A DNA stretch of 64,000 nucleotides from Thermoplasmata archaeon (lineage in GTDB: Archaea; Thermoplasmatota; Thermoplasmata; Methanomassiliicoccales; Methanomethylophilaceae). Positions 1-9,409 of this stretch are shown here, piece by piece. Where the stretch lies: the NCBI GenBank assembly GCA_015063165.1, contig SUSZ01000001.1:62001-126000 (forward strand), in the 5' to 3' direction. The notes under the pieces were generated by a model. It was not told where the DNA came from. It searched no databases and saw only the letters and a list, made by a program, of their open reading frames with translations. The position numbers and the translations under genes were made by a program. Each line of letters opens with the position of its first letter. The stretch's first letter is position 1.

Positions 1-1
1 C

Positions 2-127
2 AGGGACAGCTCCGTCCTGACAGTGGTCATAGACGGCTCCGTTCCGCCGGAGCTCATACCGGAGCTCAGGTCCTGCCGTGGCGTCTCCAGCATCATTCTC
101 AAGGTAAAGGACAAAGAGATATCCTGA
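2..127 (+). CDS. C-terminal fragment of a protein (ACT-domain-like tail, possibly D-3-phosphoglycerate dehydrogenase), truncated by window start
   Basis: Open frame from window start: RDSSVLTVVIDGSVPPELIPELRSCRGVSSIILKVKDKEIS*, resembling the ACT-domain end of SerA. Confidence 0.4.
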   Translation, partial: RDSSVLTVVIDGSVPPELIPELRSCRGVSSIILKVKDKEIS

Positions 128-162
128 ACGAACCGAAGACCTTTTAATGGTCAGCGAAATAG

Positions 163-478
163 GCGAGACCGTCAGGAGATGGAGGACGGCTGACGGTAGG
201 CGCTTCGGCGCCAGCTGAGGAAGTTCCCTCCTCCCAGGGCAAGATGGACCGGGGCAATCCGGTACGGCGAGAGCCGTGGCAAGGGCTCAGAAACGACACA
301 GTTCCGGTTAAGGATGATCCGCTCGGCGGTGACGTTCCCGGGAATATGGTGAAACGGCGACTCCCCATCGGAGCAAGTTCATACAGCCGGGGTGAGCGGC
401 CCGCGACCGGCGGGTAGAACGCGTAGTTGAATGCCGTCTGAAACAGAAGGGGGGCTACTACCATCACCTGACGCTCTT
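163..478 (+). ncRNA. rnpB: Archaeal RNase P RNA
   Basis: Conserved CR-I-like GAGGAAGTTCCCTCC, GAAACGACACAG, GTGAAACGGCGACTCCCCATCGGAGCAAG and AACAGAAGGGGGGCTACTA; terminal helix CGTCAGGaGATGG (170-182) pairs CCATCaCCTGACG (461-473). Confidence 0.85.
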
Positions 479-524
479 TTCAATCATTCTAAGTACATAG
501 AATCCCTAAACGGAACGAGCACAC

Positions 525-1745
525 ATGATCCTCAACCGCTGCCCTAAATACTCGCCAGACTCAGGAATCCGCATCAAACCGCCAGAGGAGACTCTGAAGC
601 AGGTCATTCCGCTTCTAGAGAAAGCCGGATTGGACGCTCCTGAGGACATTACAGGCAAGGACAACGTGGGGATACCCGTATACTCCGTAAGGCGCGGCCA
701 GACCGCCCTCGGAAAGCCCAAATTCTACAACGGGAAGGGAGCCACTCCCGACCAGGCCGAAGCCTCCGCGGTGATGGAATCCATCGAGAGATACAGCGCG
801 GAGCAGCGCGACTCGGACGAGGTCGTCTACGGCACGTACGAGCAGGCCTGCGACGTCATGCTCACGATCGACCCCAAGGACCTCATCCTTCCTTTGAGGG
901 TCCTGGACCACCTTGAGGGCCAACAGATAGCCTGGACCGAGGGGTTCGAGATGTTCAGAGGATGCCCCATATGGGTTCCGGCCTGCGCGGTATACTATCC
1001 GTACACTCCCGACGGGGACTACCAGCTCTTCAGATGGCACACCAACGGTATCGCTTCCGGGAACACCATGGAGGAGGCCATACTCCACGCCCTTTTCGAG
1101 GACATCGAGAGGGACGCCTGGTCCATCGCGGAATACAGGGAGACCTGCAACGCGGACGTGGTCGTCGAGAACGAGGAATCCGTTCCTGGACAGCTGCTGG
1201 CCAAGTTCGCCGACCAGGGAATAGAGATCCACCTCAAGGACCTCACAACCGACATCGGCATACCCACCATCGGAGCGGCGGCGGACGACGTTCGCACCAA
1301 GGACCCGGAGATGCTGACCATAGGCGTAGGAACCCATCTGAACCCCGAGATAGCCGCTGTCAGAGCCATCACCGAGGTCGCCCAGAGCAGAGCCACGCAC
1401 AAGCACGGCTCCAAGATAAACGCCCAGCTCCAGAAGGTCACCCAGGAGATGGGATATGACAAGATCAAGCAGGTGAACCGCCTGTGGTATTCCGACGGGC
1501 CCAAGAAGATCGCCCTGGAAGAGATGGAGGACAAATCGACCCCATACGTCCTGGACGACATCGAAGTGGTCCTGGGAAGGCTCATGGATTGCGGATTCGA
1601 CATGGTGGCGGCGGTGGACCTCACCCGTCCCGAGCTCGGAATCCCCACTGTCAGAATGGTCGTCCCCGGGCTGGAGGTCAGCACTATGGACCCTGAAAGG
1701 GAGGGAGGAAGGCTCAGGGGCATATGGCCCCCGATCCGCGAATGA
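525..1745 (+). CDS. YcaO-domain protein (probable McrA-glycine thioamidation type)
   Basis: ORF 406 aa; TALGKPKFYNGKGATPDQAEASAVMESIERYSAEQ and ATHLNPEIAAVRAITEVAQSRA-type YcaO motifs. Confidence 0.8.
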   Translation: MILNRCPKYSPDSGIRIKPPEETLKQVIPLLEKAGLDAPEDITGKDNVGIPVYSVRRGQTALGKPKFYNGKGATPDQAEASAVMESIERYSAEQRDSDEVVYGTYEQACDVMLTIDPKDLILPLRVLDHLEGQQIAWTEGFEMFRGCPIWVPACAVYYPYTPDGDYQLFRWHTNGIASGNTMEEAILHALFEDIERDAWSIAEYRETCNADVVVENEESVPGQLLAKFADQGIEIHLKDLTTDIGIPTIGAAADDVRTKDPEMLTIGVGTHLNPEIAAVRAITEVAQSRATHKHGSKINAQLQKVTQEMGYDKIKQVNRLWYSDGPKKIALEEMEDKSTPYVLDDIEVVLGRLMDCGFDMVAAVDLTRPELGIPTVRMVVPGLEVSTMDPEREGGRLRGIWPPIRE

Positions 1746-1749
1746 TACC

Positions 1750-2475
1750 ATGATGGAAGGAGTCAAAGCGGTTGGATTCGACCTGGACGGGACCTTCCTC
1801 AAGACCCACGTCGACTATGTCAAGCTCGGAGAGGCCGACAAGAAGGTCCTGGAAGCCCACGGCGTGCCCTTCGACGATGTGTACAGAGAGACGTTCATCA
1901 AGAGGCCCCGCTGGCCCATCAAGGACTGGCTGGCTGCCCACGGACGCGAGGACGAGTTCCTTGCGATCAGCGAAGAGATAGACAGGGCGTTCACCGAGGT
2001 GGAGATCGAGTTCGTCGACGAGGCTGTGCCCTACCCAGGCTCCAAGGAATGCCTTGCCGAGCTCAGGTCCATGGGCCTCAAGACCGGCCTCCTGACCCGC
2101 GGAAGCCTCCGCTACGCGAGCCTCGCCCTCGGTCACACCGGCACAAGGGACGGGTTCGACGTCGTGATGGGAAGAGACCATTCGTTCTACGACAACGCCA
2201 AGCCCTCGCCGGTAGCCATGAAGGAGTTCGCAGAGCTGCTGGAGGTGGACCCGTCGGAGATCCTGTACATCGGCGACAACATCACCGACTACATGTCCGC
2301 GCATGGCGCCGGAGCCCGTTTCGCAGGCGTCCTGACAGGAAGCGGAAGCGAGAAGATGTGGAAGGATGCCGACCCCTCCATGATCGTCCTCGAGAAGGCA
2401 GGGGACTGCGTCGAGCTCTTCAGAAGCCGAGGCCGCAGTCCGACAGGGTGTCCAGGACTGTGTCATAAATGTTGA
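1750..2475 (+). CDS. HAD-family hydrolase (phosphoglycolate phosphatase-like)
   Basis: VGFDLDGTFL motif I, LLTRGS motif II, KPSPVAM and LYIGDNITD motifs III/IV. Confidence 0.8.
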   Translation: MMEGVKAVGFDLDGTFLKTHVDYVKLGEADKKVLEAHGVPFDDVYRETFIKRPRWPIKDWLAAHGREDEFLAISEEIDRAFTEVEIEFVDEAVPYPGSKECLAELRSMGLKTGLLTRGSLRYASLALGHTGTRDGFDVVMGRDHSFYDNAKPSPVAMKEFAELLEVDPSEILYIGDNITDYMSAHGAGARFAGVLTGSGSEKMWKDADPSMIVLEKAGDCVELFRSRGRSPTGCPGLCHKC

Positions 2476-3799
2476 GGTACTCGTTGGACGGGGTGGACTC
2501 GTCGACGTTGTAGCATTCCCTGTAGGTCTTCCCCAGAGGAGCGTTGAAGAAGTTCATCTCGTACTTCGAGACGACCTTGTCCAGGATCTTGTTGACCTCG
2601 GAGATCTCCATTCCGCATGTGGCGGCAGAAGCCTCTCCCAGCATCCTCGCTTCAAGCCCTGTAGCCCTGTCGATCAAGACTCCCTTCGCGGAAGCCACGC
2701 CTGACAGGAGCTCCCTTCCGGACGCGGTGTCGGCTATGGCCTGGGCGGCGGTCTCCAGAAGGCACATCTCGGTGCAGGGACCGGCCATCGTGTAGTACTG
2801 GTTGGCCAGGAGCAGATCGGTGTTGTAATCCAGAGCGGCGGCCGCATGCGATGCCACCTGGAGCGTCTCCCTGGTCGTCGTGGTCCCCCATCTGATGTGG
2901 ATTGGGCCGTCGAGGTGTATGTCTCCGTTGAACACCGCGAAAGACGCCAGAGTGGTCGCTACGTCGCATATCGCGGTCTCCTCGATGCCTCCGGCGTATC
3001 CTCCGAACATGGGCATCTGCTCCACTATGATCACGTCACCGGCGGAATGCCATCCGGAGATTATGTTCAGGACTCCCATGTCCACCTTGAGCTCGTTGAG
3101 CTGGGAGCACTCGTGGGGGTCGTAGTATCTCATCCCGTTCTGGCCCAGACCGGCCGCCAGACGTCCGTTGGGAGACAGCGGGGTCTGAGGCCCCTATATG
3201 CCCATCCCGGGCCTTCCTGCGTTGGCTACGGCCTCGCGTACGTACCTGACCTCGGCCATGGTGGCCTTGATCTCCCAAGGGGAGTTGGTAAGCACCTGAT
3301 GGCCGTCCACGGTCTCCAGAACACCGCTGACGACGGCATCGACCATGGGCTCCTCGGCATAGGACTGGATCAGAGAGGTGAAGATGTCCTCAGACATGGG
3401 GGCTCCGGTGGGACCTCCCTGGATGATCGGCCGCTTCTTGGAGTTCCCGACGCGGGCCTTGCACTTGCACTTGTCCTTGCCATGGCCGAGGGTCAGCTTC
3501 CTTGGGGCCATCTTGATGCCTTCGTAGAGCTCGTCCTCGTCTATGTGCATCACACGTCCGAGATCGATGTTGTAAATGCCGGTCTCAAGGAGCATGTCGA
3601 CGCCTGCCAGGAACAACCTGTCGGCGATGTCCGGGTCTTCCGGAACGATGTTATCGCCGAAATCGAGCTCGTAGCGGCTCTTCATGAGCGCGGCTGCATT
3701 AGGGATGATGTTGTAGTCCCAATCCTTCTCATCGACCTTGGAACCCTGGGTGAAACGGTCGTAGGCCTCAAAAACATCGACGTACCTGCGTGCAGCCAT
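2420..3799 (-). CDS. mtmB: Monomethylamine methyltransferase MtmB, pyrrolysine-containing (in-frame TAG read as Pyl at codon 202)
   Basis: ORFs 3194..3799 and 2420..3133 are one frame interrupted only by TAG at 3194-3196; context GRPGMGI-(TAG)-GPQTPLS matches known MtmB GMGxOGPxTSLS; QMPMFGGYAGGIEETAICDVAT and GPIHIRWGTTTTRETL conserved. Confidence 0.95.
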
Positions 3800-3929
3800 C
3801 TTAACGTTTCGAGTTATGTTCTACTCGTTTATAACTTTGCCCGAAAGATTTTATTTTTTTAAGCCTCCGAAAAAGATGGTATAAAAAATTTACTGTCAAA
3901 AATAATCGAATATTAAAAACAGTACGATA

Positions 3930-4097
3930 GGTTATCCGCCCAAAGGAGGAAAACAAATGCGAATTTGTAGCTTGGGCGGATCCTCCTGCGCCATTGACAC
4001 AGGAGTACGTCGGACGGAACTGTGTCACGCTGCGTCCTTTTAGGTAGTTGTTCACGCCGGGACCGAGGCGCCTCGAGCTTATCTCGATTTTTTTCTA
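3930..4097 (+). ncRNA. Candidate structured ncRNA (pseudoknot plus hairpins plus terminator-like end)
   Basis: ATCCGCCCAA(3934-3943)/TTGGGCGGAT(3972-3981); AGGAGG(3944-3949)/CCTCCT(3982-3987); ACAAAT-GCGA-ATTTGT(3953-3968, GNRA loop on + strand); TGACACAG(3995-4002)/CTGTGTCA(4020-4027); TCGAG-CTTAT-CTCGA then T7 near 4075-4094. Confidence 0.45.
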
Positions 4098-4233
4098 TGT
4101 CACACATACGAGCGGATAAAACATCCGACTCGTAATCTTACATTACCAAGTACCCTCTTATATTTCTATCGAAAAAATAATGTCCACCGTTACATAAAAA
4201 TGGTTAACTGGCACCTTTAACAGCTATCGATGC

Positions 4234-4899
4234 TCAGTTCGACTTCCGGCCCATAAGGCTGTTGACAAGAGTCACGATCTCGGTCCCGGATGCGGAATAC
4301 CCGTCTCCTCCGATCTTCTCCACCCATTCCTTGCTGCATGGAGCCCCGCCGAATATCATCATCACCGTGGAGCCTTCCTCGTTCGCCGCCTTGACCATCC
4401 TCTGCTGCATCTTGAGCGTGGTGGTCATGAGAGCCGATCCGGCCACGATGTCCGCCGAGCTCTCCTCGGCAGCCTTCATAAAATCCTCGGGAGAGACGTC
4501 GGGTCCGAGGTCGATCACCTTGTACCCCGCTCCGCGGAGCATGGCGCAGCAGACGTTCTTCCCGATTTCGTGTATGTCGCCCTCAACAGAGCCCATCACG
4601 ATGATCCCGCGGTACATGGTGGTATCGGAGTTCAAGATAGGCTCGAGCTTCTTCAGAGCGCCTTCTACGGTCCTTGAGGCGGCCATCACCTGAGGAAGAT
4701 AGATCTTGGCGTTGTCGAAGAGCTTGCTGATGGACTCCATCCCTTTGCCGAGCCCTTCCTCCATTATCTCTTCCGCCGGTATCCCTGCCTTCATCGCCTG
4801 ATCGACGCTCTTCTCCATCAGGGCGAAGTCCCATGTCTCCACGGATCTCTTGAGATTTCCGAGAATGCGAGCTCTGGGGTCTGCAGGAATCCGAACCAC
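4234..4899 (-). CDS. mtmC: Methylamine corrinoid protein (B12-binding), probably MtmC
   Basis: GSVEGDIHEIGKNVCCAMLRGAGYKVIDLGPDV cobalamin-binding DxHxxG motif; adjacent to mtmB. Confidence 0.85.
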   Translation of the reverse strand: MVRIPADPRARILGNLKRSVETWDFALMEKSVDQAMKAGIPAEEIMEEGLGKGMESISKLFDNAKIYLPQVMAASRTVEGALKKLEPILNSDTTMYRGIIVMGSVEGDIHEIGKNVCCAMLRGAGYKVIDLGPDVSPEDFMKAAEESSADIVAGSALMTTTLKMQQRMVKAANEEGSTVMMIFGGAPCSKEWVEKIGGDGYSASGTEIVTLVNSLMGRKSN

Positions 4900-5053
4900 C
4901 CTGTCTTTTATGATTCTGGTTATATTTAAAGTAAAACACGAATTTACTACCCGAAAATCCGTATGTAATCATAAGATATGGGGATGATGAATCCAATTCC
5001 TACTCATGTCCATCCCGCACACGGAATACAGGATTAAAAAAGCGAACAATTAA

Positions 5054-5092
5054 AATATAAAAAAAAGGCCCGCCCTCCCGAAGGAGGACGGA
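5054..5092 (-). terminator. Intrinsic-type terminator after FAD-oxidase gene
   Basis: Minus strand CCGTCCTCC-TTCG-GGAGGGCGG followed by GCC and a long T tract. Confidence 0.65.
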
Positions 5093-5101
5093 AGTTTATG
5101 G

Positions 5102-7855
5102 TCACTGGGTTCCGTCGCCGAGGGTGTGGACCCTGTCGAGGGCCTTCATCTCCTCGAGATCGTTGTATCTGAACCTCTCCTTGTTGTACTTGAAAGCTCT
5201 GTCGTTGGGCATGATCTTCTTCATGACCTGCATGAGAGAGCTTCCGAGTCCCATCAGACCCTTGGTCAGGTTGATTCCGAACCTGGTGGATCCGCAGACC
5301 ACGTGTCCGGGGTTGACGACGTCGTGAGGATCGAGGACGGTCTTGAGCTCCCTCATCTTTCCGACGGTGGCTGCGCTGTGGATGTTGTCGAGGTTCCAGG
5401 CGAAGAACACTCCGAGACCGGTGCTCCTTCCGCCGTACTTGGCGGCGATGTCTCCGAGGTAGAAGTTGAATCCGAAGGAGAGCATTCCGGTGAGCATCTC
5501 GTCGTCCTTGAAGTAATAGGGCATGAACAGGGTGGTGGACCTGTCGACCATGACTCCGATGATTCCTCCGGCCTCCATCTTCATCTCCTCGAATCCCTCG
5601 TAGCACCTGTCGGTGAACTCGCCCCAGTCGTGGGCGGGGACGATGACCTCGGCGGGGATCTCTCCGACTCCGATGTGCCTTGCCCTGAACTCGTAGCACC
5701 TCTCCTCCCACTCGTGCTCGGCGATCTCGTAAGCGACCTTCCTTCCGCCGTACTTGTCGGCGACAGCATCGAAGAAGGCCTCCTCGAGCTCGTTGTGCTT
5801 GTCGTCCCCCTGGAGGGTGACGAGCCAAAGGTTGGTCACGTCGGGAGCGTGCCATCCAGCCTTCCTCTGTCCCTCGAAGTGGAGATGGTCAGACCATGCG
5901 ATGTGCAGAGGCTTGACGGACGGATCGGCGAGAGTGTCCTGGATGGGCTCGTTCATCGCCTTGAGGGTGTCGAACTCGTATGCCAGGGGCCTGATCTTGC
6001 CCATGGGGTAGATCCTGAATGTGACGGTGGCCATGACTCCCAGGGTTCCCTCCGCTCCGGAGAAGAACTGGTTGAGGTTGTAGGAGGCCCTGTAGGATCC
6101 CATGTTGTCGAATCCGGTGGTCACGATGGAACCGTCGTCGACGATGAACACGGAGTTGAGGACGTTGTCCTTGGCGGATCCGTATTTGATAGAACCGACT
6201 CCCATACCGTTGGTGGCGATCCAGGCTCCGACGGTTCCTGCGGGGAACGAGGAGGGATAGGATCCGATGATGTATCCCTTCTTCATGCAGGCCTCGAGCA
6301 GATTCTTCCAAGTGCATCCTCCCTGGACCTTGACGTAGAGCTCCTCGGTGTTGACTTCGAGGACCTTGTTCATCTTGGAAGGCATGTCGATAAGGATACC
6401 TCCCGCGGTAGGCATGCATCCTCCGAGTCCCCAAGAGGCGTTTCCTCTGGGAATCACAGGGATTCCGTGCTTATAAGCGAGCTTGACGACCTCGGAGATC
6501 TGCTCGGGGGTGACAGGCCTGACGATGACGTCGGGCATGTTGTTGAAAGCCATTCCGGCCTCTTTCGGGAGAGGAGCCATGTCATGTCCGTACAGGATCC
6601 TGTCCATGTCGGTGGTGGAGACGTTCTTCTCTCCGACGATGGCTTTGATCTTCTCGATGATGGCGTCGGTGATCTCGCGGTCCAGGTGGACGTCCTCGAC
6701 GGATGCTCCCATGTATCCCTGCTCGATCCTCCTGGCGAAAGCGTTGGTGGACTCGTCGCGGTATTTGCTGAAGCACCTGGAGGACGACCTTCCTCCGAGC
6801 TCCTCGGCCTTGTCGGCGAGGGCGTCGATGGTCTCCTTGGCGGGCTCTCCAGCGATCTTGACGGCGGCGGTGCTGCGGTCAGGGATGCTTCCGGCGATAT
6901 TTCCGGAGGCGACGGCGCAGTCGAGGAACGCTGCGAGGTTCTTGAGAGGCAGGTAGAATGTGGTGAGCTTGGGGTTGACGCAGTCGCAGGTCACGATGGT
7001 GGACCAGTCGAACTCTCCAGCCTTGGAAGCGCCGGCATCGGCCATGATGGCGTCGAGGATCTCGATATCAGCGTTGACGAACTCCTCCTTGCCCTGGAAC
7101 GCGATCCTGGTGCATTTCTTGGTGGCGTTGAAGGAGATGTGCAGGGGCTTGACGGAAGGCTCCTGGACGAGCTTCATGTAAGCGGCCTGCATGGAAGCGA
7201 GGTCGGGGAATGTGTATGCGACGGCCTTGATGATTCCGAGGGGGGAGAGCCTGAGGGTGACGGCGTCGATGATTCCGAGCCTTCCATAGGAGGCGACCAT
7301 CGTCTGGGTCAGGTTGTATCCGGACATGTAGTATCCGATGTTGTCGTACCCGGTCTCGAAAGCCTCGCCGTTGCAGTCGACGGCGTAGACGTTGTAGATG
7401 CAGTCCTTGATGGTTCCGTATTTGTAGGATCCGATGACGGCGTCCTCGACGTAGACGAAGTCCTCGACAGTTGCGTCGGCTCCTCCGGGGTACGCTCCGA
7501 GGGTGAGTCCTTTCTCGTTGACAGCGGCCTCGAGGTCTGCGATCTTGCATCCGACCTGGACCTTGACGGTCATGGCGACGGTGTCGATGTTGAGGATGGA
7601 GGTCATGTCGGACATGTCGACGAAGACGTCCCCTTTGTTGCAGTCCTTCTTCCTGGAGAGAGGAACTACTCCGGCTCCGGCTTCGAGGATCTTGGGGATC
7701 GCTTTGCAGATGTCGGTCTCTTCGGAGGGCTTGAAGACCGCGACGCCATCGGTTACAGTGGCTTTTCCGATGGCTGTGACGATCTGGTTGATGACGTCGG
7801 GCGTCACCTTAGAGTTGTCTGCTCCTATGCATTTCATTTGGTTCTCGACCTCCAT
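5102..7855 (-). CDS. FAD-linked oxidase (GlcD/FAD_binding_4 family) with internal tandem duplication
   Basis: 917 aa; second half has PRGNASWGLGG PP-loop and DPHDVVNPGHV C-terminal motif; first half repeats the layout (GSYKYGTIKDCIYNVYAVD / GSIKYGSAKDNVLNSVFIVD). Confidence 0.8.
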   Translation of the reverse strand: MEVENQMKCIGADNSKVTPDVINQIVTAIGKATVTDGVAVFKPSEETDICKAIPKILEAGAGVVPLSRKKDCNKGDVFVDMSDMTSILNIDTVAMTVKVQVGCKIADLEAAVNEKGLTLGAYPGGADATVEDFVYVEDAVIGSYKYGTIKDCIYNVYAVDCNGEAFETGYDNIGYYMSGYNLTQTMVASYGRLGIIDAVTLRLSPLGIIKAVAYTFPDLASMQAAYMKLVQEPSVKPLHISFNATKKCTRIAFQGKEEFVNADIEILDAIMADAGASKAGEFDWSTIVTCDCVNPKLTTFYLPLKNLAAFLDCAVASGNIAGSIPDRSTAAVKIAGEPAKETIDALADKAEELGGRSSSRCFSKYRDESTNAFARRIEQGYMGASVEDVHLDREITDAIIEKIKAIVGEKNVSTTDMDRILYGHDMAPLPKEAGMAFNNMPDVIVRPVTPEQISEVVKLAYKHGIPVIPRGNASWGLGGCMPTAGGILIDMPSKMNKVLEVNTEELYVKVQGGCTWKNLLEACMKKGYIIGSYPSSFPAGTVGAWIATNGMGVGSIKYGSAKDNVLNSVFIVDDGSIVTTGFDNMGSYRASYNLNQFFSGAEGTLGVMATVTFRIYPMGKIRPLAYEFDTLKAMNEPIQDTLADPSVKPLHIAWSDHLHFEGQRKAGWHAPDVTNLWLVTLQGDDKHNELEEAFFDAVADKYGGRKVAYEIAEHEWEERCYEFRARHIGVGEIPAEVIVPAHDWGEFTDRCYEGFEEMKMEAGGIIGVMVDRSTTLFMPYYFKDDEMLTGMLSFGFNFYLGDIAAKYGGRSTGLGVFFAWNLDNIHSAATVGKMRELKTVLDPHDVVNPGHVVCGSTRFGINLTKGLMGLGSSLMQVMKKIMPNDRAFKYNKERFRYNDLEEMKALDRVHTLGDGTQ

Positions 7856-8027
7856 TCAGTTGAATGGATAATAATGGGTTCGGGTAGAACATGGTTAATT
7901 AAAAAGTTTGGCTATGAGAGTTCGTCGGCGCCAACGGATTACTAATGATTTTTTCGAATAATATTTAAGTAAGAGATGTCTGTCCAGCACCTCGCGACCC
8001 GAGACGGCTTCCGAACGGGTTTCTTTT

Positions 8028-8459
8028 TTAATAAACTTGCACGGATCGTTTCTTGAAATCCGCCAGCTTCGCGGCTTCCTTGAACCTGCGGAAAGACGCC
8101 TCGTCCGTCCTGAAGAGATGGGTCCTGCAGCGGCAATCGGAGCATCCGAACCCTGGAGCGAAGGGCTCCATGCCGGCCTCCTCGGCCATCTTGGCGAGCT
8201 CGCACTCCGGGACATAGTCGGGATAGGACTCGTACGCCTCGACGCTGTCGGCGGCCATCGTGAGCCTGTCTATGTGCCATCTGATCTTCTTGTCCTTGGA
8301 GATGTGCCTCGACACCCTCTGGTCGAGCCCGCCCATGGCGCTGCCCACATAGCAGTAGCATCCAGAAAGGAAAGGGACCTCGCCCAGGGCCCCGACGTCC
8401 AGGACGGAGTCGGAGCCGAGGGCGATCAGGAGCGCGTATGTGCCCCTGCGTACGGTCAT
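8028..8459 (-). CDS. DUF123 / GIY-YIG-like domain protein
   Basis: GTYALLIAL...GCYCYVGSAMGGLDQRVSRH...WHIDRL pattern of the DUF123 family. Confidence 0.75.
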   Translation of the reverse strand: MTVRRGTYALLIALGSDSVLDVGALGEVPFLSGCYCYVGSAMGGLDQRVSRHISKDKKIRWHIDRLTMAADSVEAYESYPDYVPECELAKMAEEAGMEPFAPGFGCSDCRCRTHLFRTDEASFRRFKEAAKLADFKKRSVQVY

Positions 8460-9409
8460 TTCTTCGCAGCATCCTCGTCCGCGACCTGCGAACGAGTCTT
8501 GATGCGGATGATGATGCTGCTGTCATCGATCTTCGAAGGGGCGATGTCCGCCACCTCTCCCAGCTTGCGGCCGAAGACCTCGACGTTCTCAAGGTACTCC
8601 TTGTGCTCGCTATATGGGATCTTGACCCTCAGCCCGTCCAGGTGGAGCACCATCGGAGCAGGCCTTAGGCACATGTCTATAGGCTCGTAGTTCTCGAGGA
8701 CCTGCTTGACCTCTGCAGGATGGACGAACAGCGGGTCCTCCTCGAGGCTGCGCTTCTTGTCGCGGAGGACGGCCTCCATGGTGTCCGCGATCTCGTCGAG
8801 CTTCTTCCTCTCGGGGGGAGTCCTCATCCTCGACGCCTTGCGTCCCACTCCGGAGATGACCGCCTCGCACTTGTCCTCCACTCCGTCGGGGTGGGGGCCC
8901 GATACGAGGATGGTGGGAACGTGGATGCCCTCGACGAGCTCGGCCTTCTTCTCGACGCAGGCCTTGAAGTTGCCCATCATGAAGACCACTGCGTCGTACT
9001 CCTCGATGATGCCTCTCTCGACGGCGGAGATCTGGGCGGTGGCCTTTCCTCTTCCCCTCGCCATTCCCATGACGACGGTGACGGATCCGTACCTCCTGAA
9101 CTCCTCGGCGATGTCGCAGATGGGGTGGGGCATGTGATGCCTTCCCAGGGTTGGCCCCACTACCGCGATCTCGGTTCCCGCCAGAGGGACGTCCTTGACG
9201 ACCCCTCCGATCTCAGTGCACAGCTTGGTGATGGCCTCCCTGTCCTCTCCGGGGATGGACATGGTGACCATGAGCATCTGGGAGCTCCTGTTCTTCTGGA
9301 GGACCACCCCCCCGACGTCCTCGATCATCTCGAAGAGCTCCTCGGAACGGTAGACCCCTCCGTCGTACATCATGACCTCAAACAACCTCGGCACCTCCCA
9401 TCCCCTCAT
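8456..9409 (-). CDS. mmp7: Methanogenesis marker protein 7
   Basis: YDGGVYRSEELFEMIEDVGG, PLAGTEIAVVGPTLGRHHMPHPICDIAEEFRRYG. Confidence 0.85.
   Translation of the reverse strand: MRGWEVPRLFEVMMYDGGVYRSEELFEMIEDVGGVVLQKNRSSQMLMVTMSIPGEDREAITKLCTEIGGVVKDVPLAGTEIAVVGPTLGRHHMPHPICDIAEEFRRYGSVTVVMGMARGRGKATAQISAVERGIIEEYDAVVFMMGNFKACVEKKAELVEGIHVPTILVSGPHPDGVEDKCEAVISGVGRKASRMRTPPERKKLDEIADTMEAVLRDKKRSLEEDPLFVHPAEVKQVLENYEPIDMCLRPAPMVLHLDGLRVKIPYSEHKEYLENVEVFGRKLGEVADIAPSKIDDSSIIIRIKTRSQVADEDAAKK

Noticed and set aside
144-467. 107-aa - strand ORF
   Set aside because: Lies antisense within RNase P RNA; no independent support.
3194-3196. TAG in mtmB as pseudogene or sequencing error
   Set aside because: Exact match of position and context to the known pyrrolysine site and an otherwise intact frame on both sides.
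3801-4107. Two short - strand ORFs between mtmC and mtmB
   Set aside because: They overlap the base-paired ncRNA candidate and lack recognisable protein features.
5126-7945. 939-aa + strand ORF opposite the FAD oxidase
   Set aside because: Antisense shadow ORF of a highly biased, GC-rich coding gene; composition (Asp/Val/Gly/Leu-rich) is not protein-like and the - strand has clear homology.
7997-8026. Hairpin ACCCG/CGGGT followed by TTCTTTTTT on + strand
   Set aside because: Short stem with a long loop and no + strand gene upstream; may be chance or a bidirectional element, too weak to call.
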